A stretch of 64,000 nt of DNA from Amphirosellinia nigrospora (taxonomy: Eukaryota; Ascomycota; Sordariomycetes; Xylariales; Xylariaceae): assembly GCA_004123355.1 (NCBI GenBank), contig SCHM01000004.1, positions 7,715,017 to 7,779,016 on the forward strand. Reading direction: 5' to 3'. Position 1 is the first letter of the stretch, and each line of letters opens with the position of its first letter. Below are positions 50,959 through 63,112 of this stretch, piece after piece. The notes beneath the pieces were generated by a model. The model ran no database searches and was not told the origin of the DNA. It saw only the letters and a list, made by a program, of their open reading frames with translations. The translations under genes and the position numbers were made by a program.

Positions 50959-52279
50959 ATGGGGAGCTTAGCAGAGCGATACCAGGCACTCCTCCGGTGG
51001 GTCGAGGCCGCCAGCGGACGACTTCATCCTGCCGTCGAGATCTACCACGATGAGGTTACCAAAGGTTCCTTCCGCGTCAAAGAAGCCGCTGCGCTCGGGT
51101 AGATGAAGACATCGTCTCCCTTCCTTTGTCCTGTTCCCTCTCATATCTCAACGCCGTGGCCGGTCACCCGAGCATCGATACGGCGCTACCACCCGCCATC
51201 TCAGCGCCACGAAATGGCTACTTTCCGACTGAGTTTCTGAGGAACGTGCCGCCTCACGTCATAGGCCGTTTTTTTCTTATGCAAGAGTATCTTCGTTGCG
51301 AAACTCGGCATGGTGGCCGTACATCAGGACCCTTCCTCCTCCCGAGCATATGTCGAATGTGCTGCCTGTCGTATGGCCTACAGACGATGTTGAATTCCTG
51401 CGCGGCACGAACGCTCATGTGGCAGTGCAGGAGATACGCTCGCTTTTGAAAAAGGAATACAAACACGCCATGAAGTTCCTGCCCGAGACGTTTCAGTACG
51501 AGTATACTCGGCCGCTCTATTATTGGGCCTACTTCATTTTCAGTACGAGAAGTTTCCGCCCGCCGCTCATCCTCCCGACGCGGCATTATGTTCTTTACCT
51601 TGCAAGGCGGACGATTTCTCTGTCCTATTACCCCTCTTTGATATTGGCAACCACTCGCCGATCGCCCAGATCGACTGGGTAAACGACGATGACTCGCCTA
51701 CTTGCAAGCTACGGACCGGCCAGCCGTATTCGGCAGGCAGCAGATCTATAATAACTACGGGATGAAGACCAACGCCGAGTTGCTTCTTGGCTACGGGTTT
51801 GTGATTCCGGAAGGTGACGACCTCCACAATGATTACGTGCACGTCAAGACGAAGGCCGACCCGCAGCCGGCTATCTTGGCGCGTCACACATCGTAGCTTT
51901 GCGCCCGTTTTCCCACCCGAGCTCCGTGATAGGGCGGTCGAGGCTGCTAGACCCGAACCACGCCTCTTGTTTACCTTGTTTTTCTCACTTCCAAGACTCG
52001 CTTATCGCTGCTCTTTACGAGTCTATCGCAAGGCAGAACGATGATCTCGCCGGCGTTGGTTTGACAGAGATTATGCAAGGCAAGATTTCCCCAAAGCTCC
52101 TGGAACAAATCATCGATTCTTTGGGCACGAAACTCAGTGTAGATCTGGAAGAGATCCAACTTCACGATCCTCCTTACGAAGCAGAAAACCAGAACCAAGA
52201 GCTGGCTCTAATCTATCGAAGCCAATGTAAGAAGGTACTGGACCATGCACTTGCCAGTCTGTCCAATGCCGGACCTTGA
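50959..52279 (+). CDS. SET-domain protein lysine methyltransferase (RuBisCO LSMT-like)
   Basis: A probable cytosolic or nuclear protein-lysine N-methyltransferase of the RKM/SETD3/SETD6 class; target unknown. It begins MGSLAERYQALLRWVEAASG, followed by GSFRVKEAA and LPLSCSLSYLNAV, the N-terminal SET segment. Downstream are YYWAYFIFSTRSFRP, then LLPLFDIGNHSP with the SET NHS motif, and NNYGMKTNAELLLGYGF, the signature that closes the SET fold and binds S-adenosylmethionine. The C-terminal helical LSMT substrate-binding part follows (LYESIARQNDDL to LSNAGP). Five frame breaks (about 51100, 51302, 51577, 51738, 51885) all shift the same way, and adding one base at each gives exactly 442 codons (441 aa), the normal family size. 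No intron is needed. Confidence 0.88.
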
Positions 52280-52756
52280 GATCCGAAGGCCAAGTCGTTG
52301 CCTCTCACAAGTCCGATGCGACTAAGTGGGCGGTAGTAGAATCAATTGCCATGGCAACCAAAGCTGTGAGATCGCACATGTATAAGTATGACAAAGTAAA
52401 GCTCTGGTGGAGGGGATAAGAAAAATACGACTGAACTACAAATCCAAACTCCAATCTAGGGGTATCATATCCATGCTAGCCGCCACTCCATCTACCCCTA
52501 AACACGTGGCTCCCCAATAGCAGTAGTTCGCCTGATCCCTCCACCACTTCTGCTTATGAGAGAAACGACGAAGACCAACCAGAACCATACAACGCCAAAC
52601 CGCTGAAAACACCAGATCAAAACGACTCGGGCAAGGCGTTCAATCAATGCCGCCGTAGCCAATTAATAACCAGCTCCGGTAACGTGGCTTGCTCGTTCAG
52701 CAAAAAGCAGGCCTTCGAGGCTGGAACACACCACGTCAGCAGTCGTCACCACTCAC
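52280..52756. other. Convergent intergenic region
   Basis: Short 3'-to-3' spacer between the SET gene and the minus-strand hypothetical gene. Nothing else seen. Confidence 0.5.
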
Positions 52757-53086
52757 TCACTCTGCCATGCTGGCTGGGTTATACCTACGCCGCAATCGGC
52801 TCACGTTCCCGGAGCTCAGCGCGGCGCTCATCCTCGCCGAGTTGTAGCAGCCAAACTTCTGCTGGAGGGCGAGCATCCGCATCCACAGCCTCTCGGGGTC
52901 GCCGTCTGTCCCTTCCTCCAGTGCCTTGAGTGACGCCCTTCGCCTATTCATGTCCACTGATGAACGTAGAGAGTTTGGTGAGGCCGATCTCGATCTGGCG
53001 CTGCGGAGGTCGTCTATCGGTCTCATCGACTCCGTGGACGATGACCCACTGGGACAGGGCGTGATAGCGTCGATATCGTCCATCAT
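52757..53086 (-). CDS. Small hypothetical protein, PERLWMRMLALQ motif
   Basis: Family not firmly identified. From the MMDD start it is 109 aa: an acidic start (MMDDIDAITPCPSG), a Ser/Arg-rich low-complexity middle (DDLRSARSRSASPNSLRS), then an ordered C-terminal part, PERLWMRMLALQQKFGCYNS, followed by ARMSAAL. That last part resembles a conserved tail of uncharacterised Pezizomycotina proteins. The frame is open upstream to an ATG at 53281, which would add 65 residues; the MMDD start is preferred because the extra part has no ordered character. No frame break is visible. A nuclear or regulatory role is conceivable but unsupported. Confidence 0.6.
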   Translation of the reverse strand: MMDDIDAITPCPSGSSSTESMRPIDDLRSARSRSASPNSLRSSVDMNRRRASLKALEEGTDGDPERLWMRMLALQQKFGCYNSARMSAALSSGNVSRLRRRYNPASMAE

Positions 53087-54556
53087 TTTGCCAGTAGTTA
53101 GATGAATAGAGGTGGAAAGCTCTCGAAACCCTAATCTCGTGACTATAATATTCGTGAGCTCGGCCACTCCTTGCTCTTCCTTTTCTAACAGCAAACAATC
53201 TGATTGCGCTGTCTGTAGTTTGCTGGTGAAGGGAGAAGACGAGTGATGCGGTGTGGGAAGCAGGCTATTATTCAACAACAACAGACGGGGGCTTCACAAT
53301 GACGACTTGTACCCATTTCCAGGGAACAACCGGAACAACCTGGGAGCGTGGTCGCCGGTGACGGGGAACGGCACGCTTTTCTATCGCGAGTGGGATGAGA
53401 TACCCAGGCGCAGATCCATACCCGGGTTTAAAAAGCTTAAATGGGCATCATTCAAAGGTAAGCGAACCAGGAAAAGCAACGAGGGAAAAAAAAGAAAAGA
53501 GGGAATCAATCACGAGCTAGTCTAGACATAGATACCGTAGGCAGGCAGATGCCTACTTACACTACCACTACACCTATGTCGCCCCAGAAATGTCGGCGTG
53601 AAGGTTGCATTAGCGTTGCGACGGGCGTGGGCGATGATGGGACGTGGTATTCACGATGAAACCAACCCTCTCCCGCCCAACCAGTCACTCGCCCTACCTT
53701 CTGGCGGCGGGGTCATGTATGGTCTTTCTGGCTCTAGGATCATGCTATCATGGCATAGCTATGTACGCAGCAGAGTGAGTCAGTCGGTCGGTCGGGATAG
53801 CATCACGTACATACCCCATCGTGATGACATTGCATACTACCTACGAACGTATACTCCGTGCAACGATACAGCGGGCATGCGTACAGTAGATGCCATGCTT
53901 ATGCTGCCTACCTACGTTTCTTGCTAACGGTAGTGGTGGGTTTCTTTCCGACCCACACTGCTTTTGGCTCATGGCAGCTTTCCTCGTGGGATAAATTCCA
54001 GGGTGTATCAATGTCATGGACAGGTACAGGGTCTCAAAGGGCACGAGCCCAAGGCTAATTAAGGGTAGAAGGGGGCAAGACCCCAACCAGAACAAGGCGT
54101 AATATTCCAGGAACGTGGCGCTTCTCCTCGCGTGTGGAAAATACATACGTCCATAAGTATAGCAATAGTAGGTAAATTACCTCGTCTATCTGTGGGTGAG
54201 TTGGGCGAGAAGCAATTCTGCAAGCGATCTCGTCACAGAAAACCAACCAACAGCGATGGGGGGTAGACTTGCCTATTTCTGGTCATATCTCGAATGATGT
54301 ATTGCCTAGACTGGATACATGGATGGGTCGGCCCCAGACAAAACTATTTCGCAATATCGACTGGTATCTAGATGGATACATACTTACTCAGCGGCGACAG
54401 TGAACCAGGATGGGCTCAGCATTTGCACTAAATTCCCTGGTGGGCTTAGCTTGTCTGTCCGTCTTCAAGGTTGCTGCATGTCTGCAGATCACTCGTCCAA
54501 CTACCGGCACCACGCCATTCCCAAGGCTACTTATGCGCATCAAGTAAGTATATTCA

Positions 54557-54592
54557 CCACCACCACCACCACCACACCACCACCACACCACA
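54557..54592. repeat. (CAC)n microsatellite
   Basis: CAC units interrupted by two ACA steps. Confidence 0.85.
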
Positions 54593-54848
54593 CTCCCTCC
54601 TGTAAACTAAACTAGGCATCACAAGGGGCGCCAATCGGCTCGCGTCTATGCAGGCTGTCTATCGCTGTGTTGGGGGGTGGTGTCCCGTCGCATCCATCCC
54701 CCTCTCCCCTTCCTCCTCCTCCGTCACCGGGCCTCGGCATTCGCGGCCTCTTGTTTTTTGATGGTCACCGTTCGCTTTTTTCTTTTGTTCGCGAGTGATG
54801 TCCTCTGGTCTGATCGGTAGCACCGACCTGAGCTGATTGATGATGGTG

Positions 54849-54871
54849 ATGTGTGTGTGTGCGTGTGTGTT
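54849..54871. repeat. (TG)n microsatellite
   Basis: Alternating TG with one GC interruption. Confidence 0.8.
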
Positions 54872-56458
54872 TGTCGGGCATAAGGTAAGTTATTGCGTGG
54901 TCGTTTTTGTGACGGACCGCCGGTAACGACTCGCTCTCGTGCGCTTGGCGGAGACCGGAACACCGACGAGGCGGTGCCAACGCATACTACTACTACTTTT
55001 ACTTAGCTTAGCTTAGGTACTTGCCTACCTCACTTCGGAAACTATCTACATGGTAGTTATTCTTAGGCCTGCCTCCGATGATTCGGATAGATGCCCTTGG
55101 GCTGGGCTCGGGTTGCCGAGGGCAGATCAGAGGAGGGCATCCATATACTGTATCTATCTAGCGCTTATTCACTCTCGCCCTGTTGATCCTGGATCTGCGA
55201 ATGACGTCGCGTGCCGTGGCATTTCACTCACCACTTCACACATACTTGGGTATACCCATGAACATAAGTTATAGGTACCTAAACATCCAGGCATGCTCCG
55301 TGGCTCCTCGAATTCCTTCAGGAATCAACATGTCGAAAGTGTACTGGTATCCGGATTGCCCCGTCAGCCATGAACTAGTAAGTCGGCATTCCGCGGCAGG
55401 AGGTGTAAGCAGGCCGCCGAGAGTCTGGATCTAGACCTACACTACAGAGTAGATATCAAGGCAACAACAGCGTAAAACATGCCAAAGATGGCGAAACCGG
55501 CAAGGCTCGGTACGGGAACCCGAGTTCTTCTCCATCATCCATGCACTTTTCGTTCCCCCCTCCCCCGTAACCAACGTTTGTGATTATTCATGTGGCCTGT
55601 TTGAATGAGGGGCGGGCCGTGGGCATACAAAAGTAGCGTACCGCAATGCGAGGAGCTTCGTTTCGCGACCAACATACTTACGTAGAAACACGACACGCAC
55701 ACCGCCTCGAGATCCGCGAAGCAGGCCATGGCCGGACCATATTAAGTACGTGCGTATGGTAGGGAATGGGTTTCATTTCCATGTGCTTTCACCGAATGCA
55801 TCTCGCGCTTGTGAATTCAAGTAAAAGAATAGAATAAATGACTACAGGAGATAGCTGTAGACCTCTATGATATACGTTCATTGAACTCGGCCAACCGAGA
55901 GATTGACGAGGCAACTCCCCCGCCCGTCCCCCGATCATGTCTCATTCGTCCGGTTTATTTTCTTTCGGTGAGAGAGACGAATATCTAGTCTCCAGCTAGG
56001 TATCTACGTAATGAAACCCAGTTGATATAGATCATACATACATCATGCTGGGCTCGGGCGTCCGTGCGTACGTCTCCGCGGCCGAGGAAACATGATTCTT
56101 ACGTTGAGACGAGTGATATATTCATGTCCGGCGGATGCATAGCATGCGAGTTCCTACCTATCTAGCTTTCCATCCATCTACATGTACTATACGAAGGATC
56201 CCGCCATAGCTACATGGTCTATGTTAGTAGATACGCCATGACGAGCGGTTCCAGTCTTCCTATCCTACACTACCACTACACGTCGAAGGCGTCCGCCTCG
56301 GCATATAATACCACCCGCCGGATTGGATAGCCATGTGTAGGCAGGTAGATGCGGTTCGGTAGGTTTGTCGGTATGTATGTATTTATGCGGCGCCGTATGC
56401 TGTGCGCCCACTATTCTCTCTTCTCTCGTCTCTCGTTATACTAAGTACGCGCCAGATC

Positions 56459-56486
56459 TGGCTTGGCTTGGCTTGGCTTGGCTTGA
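56459..56486. repeat. (GGCTT)n pentamer array
   Basis: About five tandem GGCTT units. Confidence 0.85.
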
Positions 56487-57076
56487 CTTTAAGCGCGCAG
56501 TAGAGGTGTGAGTGCATTTACTTGTAGATAGTCAAACCCCTCCGCCTCGTCGCCCGGGGTTTCGAGTCCGGGCTTTTGGTGTATGCGTGTATTTTTCGCT
56601 TCGCTTTTTTCTTTTTCTTATGTATCTTGTTCGTCCTTGAGGCTTATTCCTCAGATAGAATATCCCACCCAATAAGCCTTTGTATGTCGAGTAGGTCCTG
56701 TGCTGTAATATGTACTCTTGATTTATGAGCCTGGGAAAACTCAAGCTGCTAGGACACGAGACACGAGACCCTAGAATTCTAATGTTATCCCCTTTGGCTG
56801 GCTCGACGTATCATATCGGGCTTCATTCACGTATGAGTAGCTAAGTAGCTCGTGATTATAACGCTCTGAGAACAGCGAGCGCATTCGAGCGACGTCATGG
56901 TGGGGCAAAGGGAATTCACTATTCAGTCGCGCATAGCAAGACCATTGAGTGTCCGCTTTAACTTTTTTTTTTTTTTTAAATGGTAAGATGTTATAGATAC
57001 AACACCAATAAACATAGGCTGGCATTAGCTTCCGGTACTACACATACACACCCGATTCAGCTAGCACAAACCTGCC

Positions 57077-57947
57077 TCACGCTTTATCTAGACGGCTGGC
57101 GACGGTCTTCCAGTTGATCACATTCCAGATGGCGCTGAAGTATTCGGCCTTCCTGTTCTGGTATTGCAGGTAGTAGGCATGTTCCCAGGCGTCGACGCCC
57201 ATCAGGGGCACATAGTTGCCGGCCACGGGGTCTTGGTTCGCCCGGGTGACGACCTGGAGAGTGCCGGCCGCCTTGTCCTTGACGAGCCAGGCCCAGCCGC
57301 TGCCCTGGATACCGGCGAGGGCCGTATTGATTTGGCTCTGCAGGGCCGAGAAGGACCCGAAGTCACGGTCGATGGCGGACTAGCGAACGAGGGTCCGAGT
57401 TAGTACCACGACGACCACAAGGTTGCGAGTCGAACCGACACGTAGAAAAGAAGGAGGGGTATGTGTACCTTGAGAGCACCCTCGGGCTCGCCGCCACCGT
57501 CCTTGTTCGCCGGGGCCAGGTTCTCCCAGAACAGGCTGTGGTTGATGTGGCCGCCGCCGTGGAAGTTGAGCAGGGCGCGAGGGTGGCGGCCTTGGACTGG
57601 TTGCCCTTGGAACTGGCTTCCTCGATCTGCTCTAGGGCACTATTGAGGCCATTGACGTAGGTCTGGTGGTGGTTCTTGTGGTGCAACTCCATGATCTTGC
57701 CCGAGATGTGAGGCTCGAGGGCACCGTAGTCATCTGCAGCCAGCCGCGTGGGCGCCCGTGTTAGCTGTGTCAGACGATTCTCTCCTCTCTCTCCTCTCTC
57801 TCTCTCTCTCTCACTTACAGGATAGGTCGGGGAGCGTGGCCTTGCCCGTATGAAGGAAGTGCTGGCCAGAGCGGCGACGGGTTTGACGGAGCTGGCACGC
57901 AGGGCGGCCCGGGCGGATGGAGCTATGCGTAAGAGAGTGGTGGCCAT
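57077..57947 (-). CDS. Mn/Fe superoxide dismutase, mitochondrial type
   Basis: Dismutates superoxide to oxygen and peroxide. Exons in coding order: 57819-57947, 57469-57733, 57077-57379; introns 57734-57818 and 57380-57468 are GT-AG. The first exon encodes an Arg/Ala-rich mitochondrial presequence ([20 protein letters not shown]) and the mature start [20 protein letters not shown]. Metal-ligand contexts: [12 protein letters not shown], then [16 protein letters not shown], and [19 protein letters not shown] with Asp and His. It ends [11 protein letters not shown]. Two one-base losses are inferred (near 57840 in the presequence, near 57576 before [11 protein letters not shown]). With them the model is 233 codons (232 aa), normal for the family. 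Intron 1 contains a CT microsatellite. It is divergent from the Psf3 gene, with 530 bp between start codons. Confidence 0.94.
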
Positions 57948-58477
57948 GTTGAAAGGGGTGATCGATTGGTCTTGAATATGCTATACTATCACGATAGGTA
58001 GGGTTCGAGTTGAAATTGGTCGTGACACCACACCGTTGAAAAACAATAGGTATGGCCGGGAGCTCTGGGAATGATGTCAATTAAAAATGGAGAGCTACCT
58101 ACAGTAGGAGGTATGAGGCATCTCGGTGATATCGGCGGTTGGTTGTCGGATCGCTCCGACGCAGGTGTCGTCATTTGTAGTCCACTGTACTAAGTACGTG
58201 CATTATTCATCAGAGTTGCGATAATCCAGAAAAATGCCCCGCATCGGATTTTGATGACCCCGCAGCCTCTAGGTAGGTACCTAGGTAGGTACTTTGGAAC
58301 GGTGCGGGACCTCGTCGCGAGTAGGTAGAGACGCGACTTACACGCACTTACTGTCCACCGACATCTTGACTTTTTCGCCGCCCACCATCTACGTGCGACT
58401 GAGGTGCGGCATAAGCGTGGCTATCCGGGCGTACCTAGCCAACCAAATATGAGCCGTCGAGACACATTGTGGGCAAC
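57948..58477. other. Bidirectional promoter region, SOD and PSF3
   Basis: Between divergent start codons. It contains a duplicated AGGTAGGTAC motif at 58271-58292, forming a CCTAGG-centred palindrome. No gene. Confidence 0.55.
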
Positions 58478-59154
58478 ATGTCCTACTATGATCTAGACGC
58501 CATCCTGACCGATGCCGAGGTATGAGCCACACCACGTCTCACTTACTTACATATGCACCCATGGACCTATGGCTCAGCCTTCTCACGATCCGAGAACGGG
58601 AACTAATCTGCCACCGCTACCCGCTGTAGAAAGTACCTTGCAAGTTCGAGCTCGACGTGGCCGAGCTAGGATATCTCGACAACAACCCGGCGCAACCCCT
58701 GAAGAGCGGCACCACCATCGGCCTCCCGCTATGGCTTGCCGAGCTGCTCGCCCTCGCCAACCGGACCCCTAGCACCGCCGACGAGGACGCCAAGTCGTTT
58801 ATATCGCTGAACCTGCCGCGGTCCCTATCGAACGACGTCATGTCCGCCCTCAAGGCCGACCCGCGCGCCGTGCCGCTGCGCGACCAGTCCCACAACTTCT
58901 ATGGCCTGGGCACGCGCGTGCTCGACCTGTTCGAGGAGAAGGAGATCTGCGCCATCCTACGACGCACCTTCGTCACCAGGGCCGCCGATATCGCACTGCA
59001 CGCCGGCAAGGCCGGGGCCACGGACGACATGGGCGTCGGCGCGGGCGAGGATTTCCTGCGTGGCCTCGAAGAGTGGGAGCGCAAGCTCTTCAAGACGGGC
59101 CCACGACAGGTGCCAAGGGACAAAGAATGGATGGAAGGCGTCAAGAAACATTGA
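58478..59154 (+). CDS. PSF3: GINS complex subunit Psf3
   Basis: Part of the Sld5-Psf1-Psf2-Psf3 GINS tetramer that activates the MCM2-7 helicase (CMG) at replication forks. Exon 1 is 58478-58519 (MSYYDLDAILTDAE) and exon 2 is 58630-59154, separated by a 110-bp GT-AG intron. The join gives DAE-KVPCKFELDVAELGYLD, the conserved Psf3 start. Further recognisable stretches are GTTIGLPLWLAELLAL, NLPRSLSNDVMSALKADP and HNFYGLGTRVLDLFEE. The 188-aa product matches the usual fungal size, and the frame is intact, unlike most of its neighbours. Confidence 0.93.
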
Positions 59155-60248
59155 GGCTACACAGGACGATTTGGGCCGGATCACCGACCTAGAATAGAGA
59201 ATGTTCAGCTTCGCCGGTCTGATCCCAAAAGGGGAAGCCATGGCGAGGATAGTGCTATGCGACCCTGAGAAGCACACAAGCAGACTGCTGACTTGAAGAG
59301 GAAATGCCCATAAAGCAGAAAGGTCAACTAGAAGTTAGGGTCATGCATGGGAATTTGTTGGCGAGATACTCGACAACTCAACAAGTAAAGTATTACATGG
59401 TCATTCGGCTTCGATTCTTGACGCGGTTTTCTACACTATTCATATGAGTTTACGGAAGAATCAAGTTCATGCCGCATCGAAGCCCCATCTTTCAAGGTGG
59501 AGATGGATTCCGAAGAGAAAGTCAAGCATCAGGTGGTCTTAGTCAAGGACTTGCTTGGCCTAGTATTCCTTGCATAAGTCAAAAACCTTTCAGCACCCAT
59601 CTCACTTACCATGTCAAAGTATCTCGCATTGATGCTGGCCGAGCCCGCCCTTCGTCAAACCCAAACAAAACAGAAAACAGCGAGGAAATTCGTAAAAGGC
59701 TCGCCTGGCTCATGCCGTCGTCTGTCCTATTCCACTCGATGTAGCTAAGCTGATCGACGCTTCCTCCCTTTTTAGTTCAAATTACCCAAGCTCTCACGCA
59801 TGACAGCTTCTTAGTGCCGAGTTTTTTTAATCGACGACGAGGGTCAATTCGAGATATAAGGCGTAGTTGATTAGGTATGCCTTGACGATATGAGGAGGTA
59901 AAATGGGTTGATTATGTCATGTCTTCTACTGGGATTGGATTGCTACAGTATGTCTAAAGGTTAGCGCTGAGTGGTAGTAGATAGGCCCTGCGTGTAGGCT
60001 AAAGGTACCCACCTAAAAATACCAGGTAACCTTACCTGTCGGTACTGTAGACAGACATCATCAAGCGCCCTAACGATCGCCCAACAACTTTTTATCCGTC
60101 ACAAAAACACTACCGAGCGCGATGCAGCGACAACGGCTCACATTACCACATAATAAAAGCCTACTGACGTGCTCCCTCGCGCATGTCCCTCCCGAGGCAT
60201 CGTTGACACCATCACACTAACACTACAACGCATGGTTTATAGTCAGCC
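59155..60248. other. Intergenic, nothing recognised
   Basis: Psf3 3' flank and G-patch gene promoter. The open frame at 59469-59744 has no recognisable features. Confidence 0.5.
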
Positions 60249-63112
60249 ATGTCCTTCAACCACGCCAACATATCCAAGGCCGATGCCGCCGCCTACTCAT
60301 CCTCCGACGGCGATGACGGGAGCGACAACGACGGTCTGGCGCGGCCATCGGTCGATCCCCGCGACGACGAGTTCCTCGACTACAACCCTCGCAAGCGTCG
60401 TAAGACACCCGCAACACGAGGAAAGCGCCGCTCTAGGTATCTTTGGTTCCGACAGCGACGATGAGACACCGAACAAACGCTGGAAGGCCAAGAAGAACCT
60501 CCGTCACAGAAACGTCGCATTTGTGTCTGCCGGCCAGGAAAAGCTGCAACAACACCCCGACGAGGACGAAGACGATGAGGATGGGGATGAGGGCAGTAGT
60601 CGCGCTGGCCTTGGCGCGCAACGGGGAAATATGCCACGCCCTGAGCGAGGTGAAGAGGAAGAGGTGAAGAAGAGGACGAAGATGAAGACATGGCGGGCAT
60701 AGGCCTGGATTCCGTCCATCCGCAGGCGGGCTTGGACTAGGCTGGGGTCAGATCCCCCAAACCCAAGTCGCCCCAACATATTGGATAATATGCCGAGCAA
60801 ACGGTCGGATACCATCAAGACGAAGTACGACGGCAGCACGCCCCTAGGGAAGAGCTTTGTACCCACGTCCGCGAAGGAGCCCGTCCTCAAGCCGCACCTC
60901 GTCGATGAGGAACCACAGTCGGCGCCGCAGACTCCCAAGTCTAGTGCCTTTGGCGGTGGCGGCTCCAAGGCCAAGTCGTTTGCCGCGCGCATGATGTCCA
61001 AGATGGGTTATGTCGAGGACAGGGTCTCGGTGCCAACGCCCAAGGTCGCGCCAGCATCATCGAGGCCACACTGCGTCCGCAGGGCAACGTCGGCCTCGGC
61101 ACCGTTCGGGAAAAGTCTCAGCAGGAGCTCAAGGAAGAAAAGCGACAGGCGCGCTTGCGGGGAGAGGACGTCTCAGGCTCCGACGAAGAAAGCCGGAAAA
61201 AAGCCAAGCGCGAGAGGACCAAGAAGACCGGAGAGAGTGGCTCAGGGAGCGGCATAAGCACGCCTAGACGGCCTAAACCGAAATACATGACCGTCAGCGA
61301 CATCCAGAAGGCCGCACCCGGCCTACACATACCTGAAGCATTTGCCCCTATATTGGATATGACGGGGCGTGATCAGAAAATGCTGACGTCTGGTACCGGC
61401 CTCCTGACCCCGACAGCGGAGGGGCCGAACTAGTGGAGCAGACGGAGGCCCGAAAACTAGCAAGGCGGGCGCAAGGTGATCTCGCCGCCTTCGTGGAGGA
61501 ATGGAAGACGTTGGAAGAAAGAAAGGCGTGGCTAGATATGGAAGCCCATCAACGCCAGCAAGAGGTGGACGAACTGGAGAGTGAATTCTCCTCTCTCCAA
61601 ATGTTCTCACTCGTTCTCGACGAGGTGTGTCAAGCCGCGCGAGACCGGGAATGGGATCCTATTATTTCAGGATTAAAGAAGGCCGAGACTCAAACATCCA
61701 CCTATAATGAAGAACTATCGAGCATGGCGGTGGCTAGCATTCACCCTTCCTTGCTAATGCCACGCAAGGATGGCAACCCTTAGAAGACCCTAATCTGGGC
61801 AACTTTGCGACTGATCTCGTCGACGTCAAAAAGCTGCTTGGTCTACAAAATAATACGGCCAACGGAGGCGCAATCACCAAGTGGAACCACGGCGAATTAG
61901 ACAATGGCTCAAGCCATTTCTATGCGAGGTCGACTACCCCTACGAGAGCATGATATATACGCTCATCTTCCCCAAACTTGTAACCACCATATCACAGACC
62001 TGGGATGTATACGATGCTACACCTCTTCTTGCCGTACTGGAAAAATGGGAACCGCTTTTCCCTGCTTTCGTTCGCTCCCAACTACTAGAGCAAGTGGTCC
62101 GGAGACTCGAAGGCGCCATCGCGAGCTGGAGGCCCAAGAAGGAGCGCAGCACACTACCACACCTGTGGTTATTCCCCTGGCTCCAGCACCTGCCTCCGCA
62201 CCACCTAGAGCCCAAAGGCACAGGTCTGGTCTCGGACGTGAGGCGGAAATACCGACAAATGATCGATACCTGGCAGTTTGATAGAGGCGTAGTCCCGGAA
62301 TCAAACAATGGCAAGATGTCTTTCGCCCCTCCAAAGCACAAGATCAGTGGAAACCCTTGGTCATGCATCACATTCTTCCCAGCATGGGCCGCTATCTACG
62401 CACCAACTTTCGCGTGGACCCAGGTGACCAAGAGCCGTATCTAAAAATGCTACAGGGTGTGGTCAAGTGGGTTGACGTCATCTCGTCCTCGATGATCGCT
62501 GAGGTCATCGTCGCCGAGGTGTTCCCGATGTGGCACGACGTGCTGCACCAGTGGCTCACGAGTGACGAGGCCAACTATGACGAGATCGGCGCCTGGTTTG
62601 AGTGGTGGCACGCCGATGTCTTCCCGCCCGAGATCGCGGCCCACCCGAGCGTACAGGCCGAGTTCCGCCGTGGCACGGCCACGGTGGAGAGAGCACTAGA
62701 GCTCGGTGAGGATGCGAAACACGTCCTTTCTCCGCCTGAGAAGAAGCCCGCCCGCCCGACGAGGGATGTTAGGAAGCAGAAGGACGAAAAGCGGCCGAAA
62801 CTACCCCAGCCCCCTCCACCCGCCGAGGTCGTCGAGCCAACCTTCCGGGACGAAGTCGAAAACTGGTGTCTGGAAAACGATATCCGCTTCATTCCCGTCC
62901 GCAAGGCCAACGAGCTGGGCAAGCACTACTTCCGCCTCACCGCCCGCCTGGACGGCAAGGGTGGCGTATTGGCGTATTTCCGTAGTGGTGGAGAGGTTGC
63001 GGATGCCCTCGTCGTCGAGTCCCGCAAAATCAATGGCACGTTTCGACGCGCGGAACGCCCAGAGTGGGATGCGTTACTCGCGTCGCTATTTGAGGAGGTT
63101 GAGGGAAGGTAG
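60249..63112 (+). CDS. TFIP11/Ntr1-like G-patch splicing factor (frame-broken)
   Basis: Family members (human TFIP11, yeast Spp382/Ntr1) recruit and activate the DEAH helicase Prp43 to release lariat-intron spliceosomes. The N-terminus is MSFNHANISKADAAAYSSSD, followed by acidic DEFLDYNPRKRRKT and ALGIFGSDSDDE. The G-patch is at about 60.98-61.06 kb (FAARMMSKMGYVE, GLGANAQGR) with the flank IIEATLRPQGNVGLG. KPKYMTVSDIQKAAPGLHIP and a coiled GCFC-type region follow (VEEWKTLEERKAWLDMEAHQ, PYESMIYTLIFPKL, FPMWHDVLHQWL). The C-terminus is DEVENWCLENDIRFIPVRKA to LFEEVEGR. About eight to ten frame breaks occur (around 60.41, 60.67, 60.73, 61.02, 61.43, 61.76, 61.94 and 62.30 kb), mostly one lost base; coding similarity resumes after each. 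Expected product about 955 aa. Confidence 0.88.

Larger units (their letters stand above)
53087..57076. other. Repeat-rich spacer without a recognised gene
   Basis: About 4 kb. It contains CAC microsatellites (54557-54592), a TG run (54849-54871), TAGGTA-type motifs and a GGCTT pentamer array (56459-56486). Open frames are short and random-looking. Confidence 0.5.

Noticed and set aside
56545-56570. Possible tRNA T-arm (GTTTCGAGTCC context)
   Set aside because: The loop is one base too long and no D-arm, anticodon arm or acceptor stem can be placed around it.
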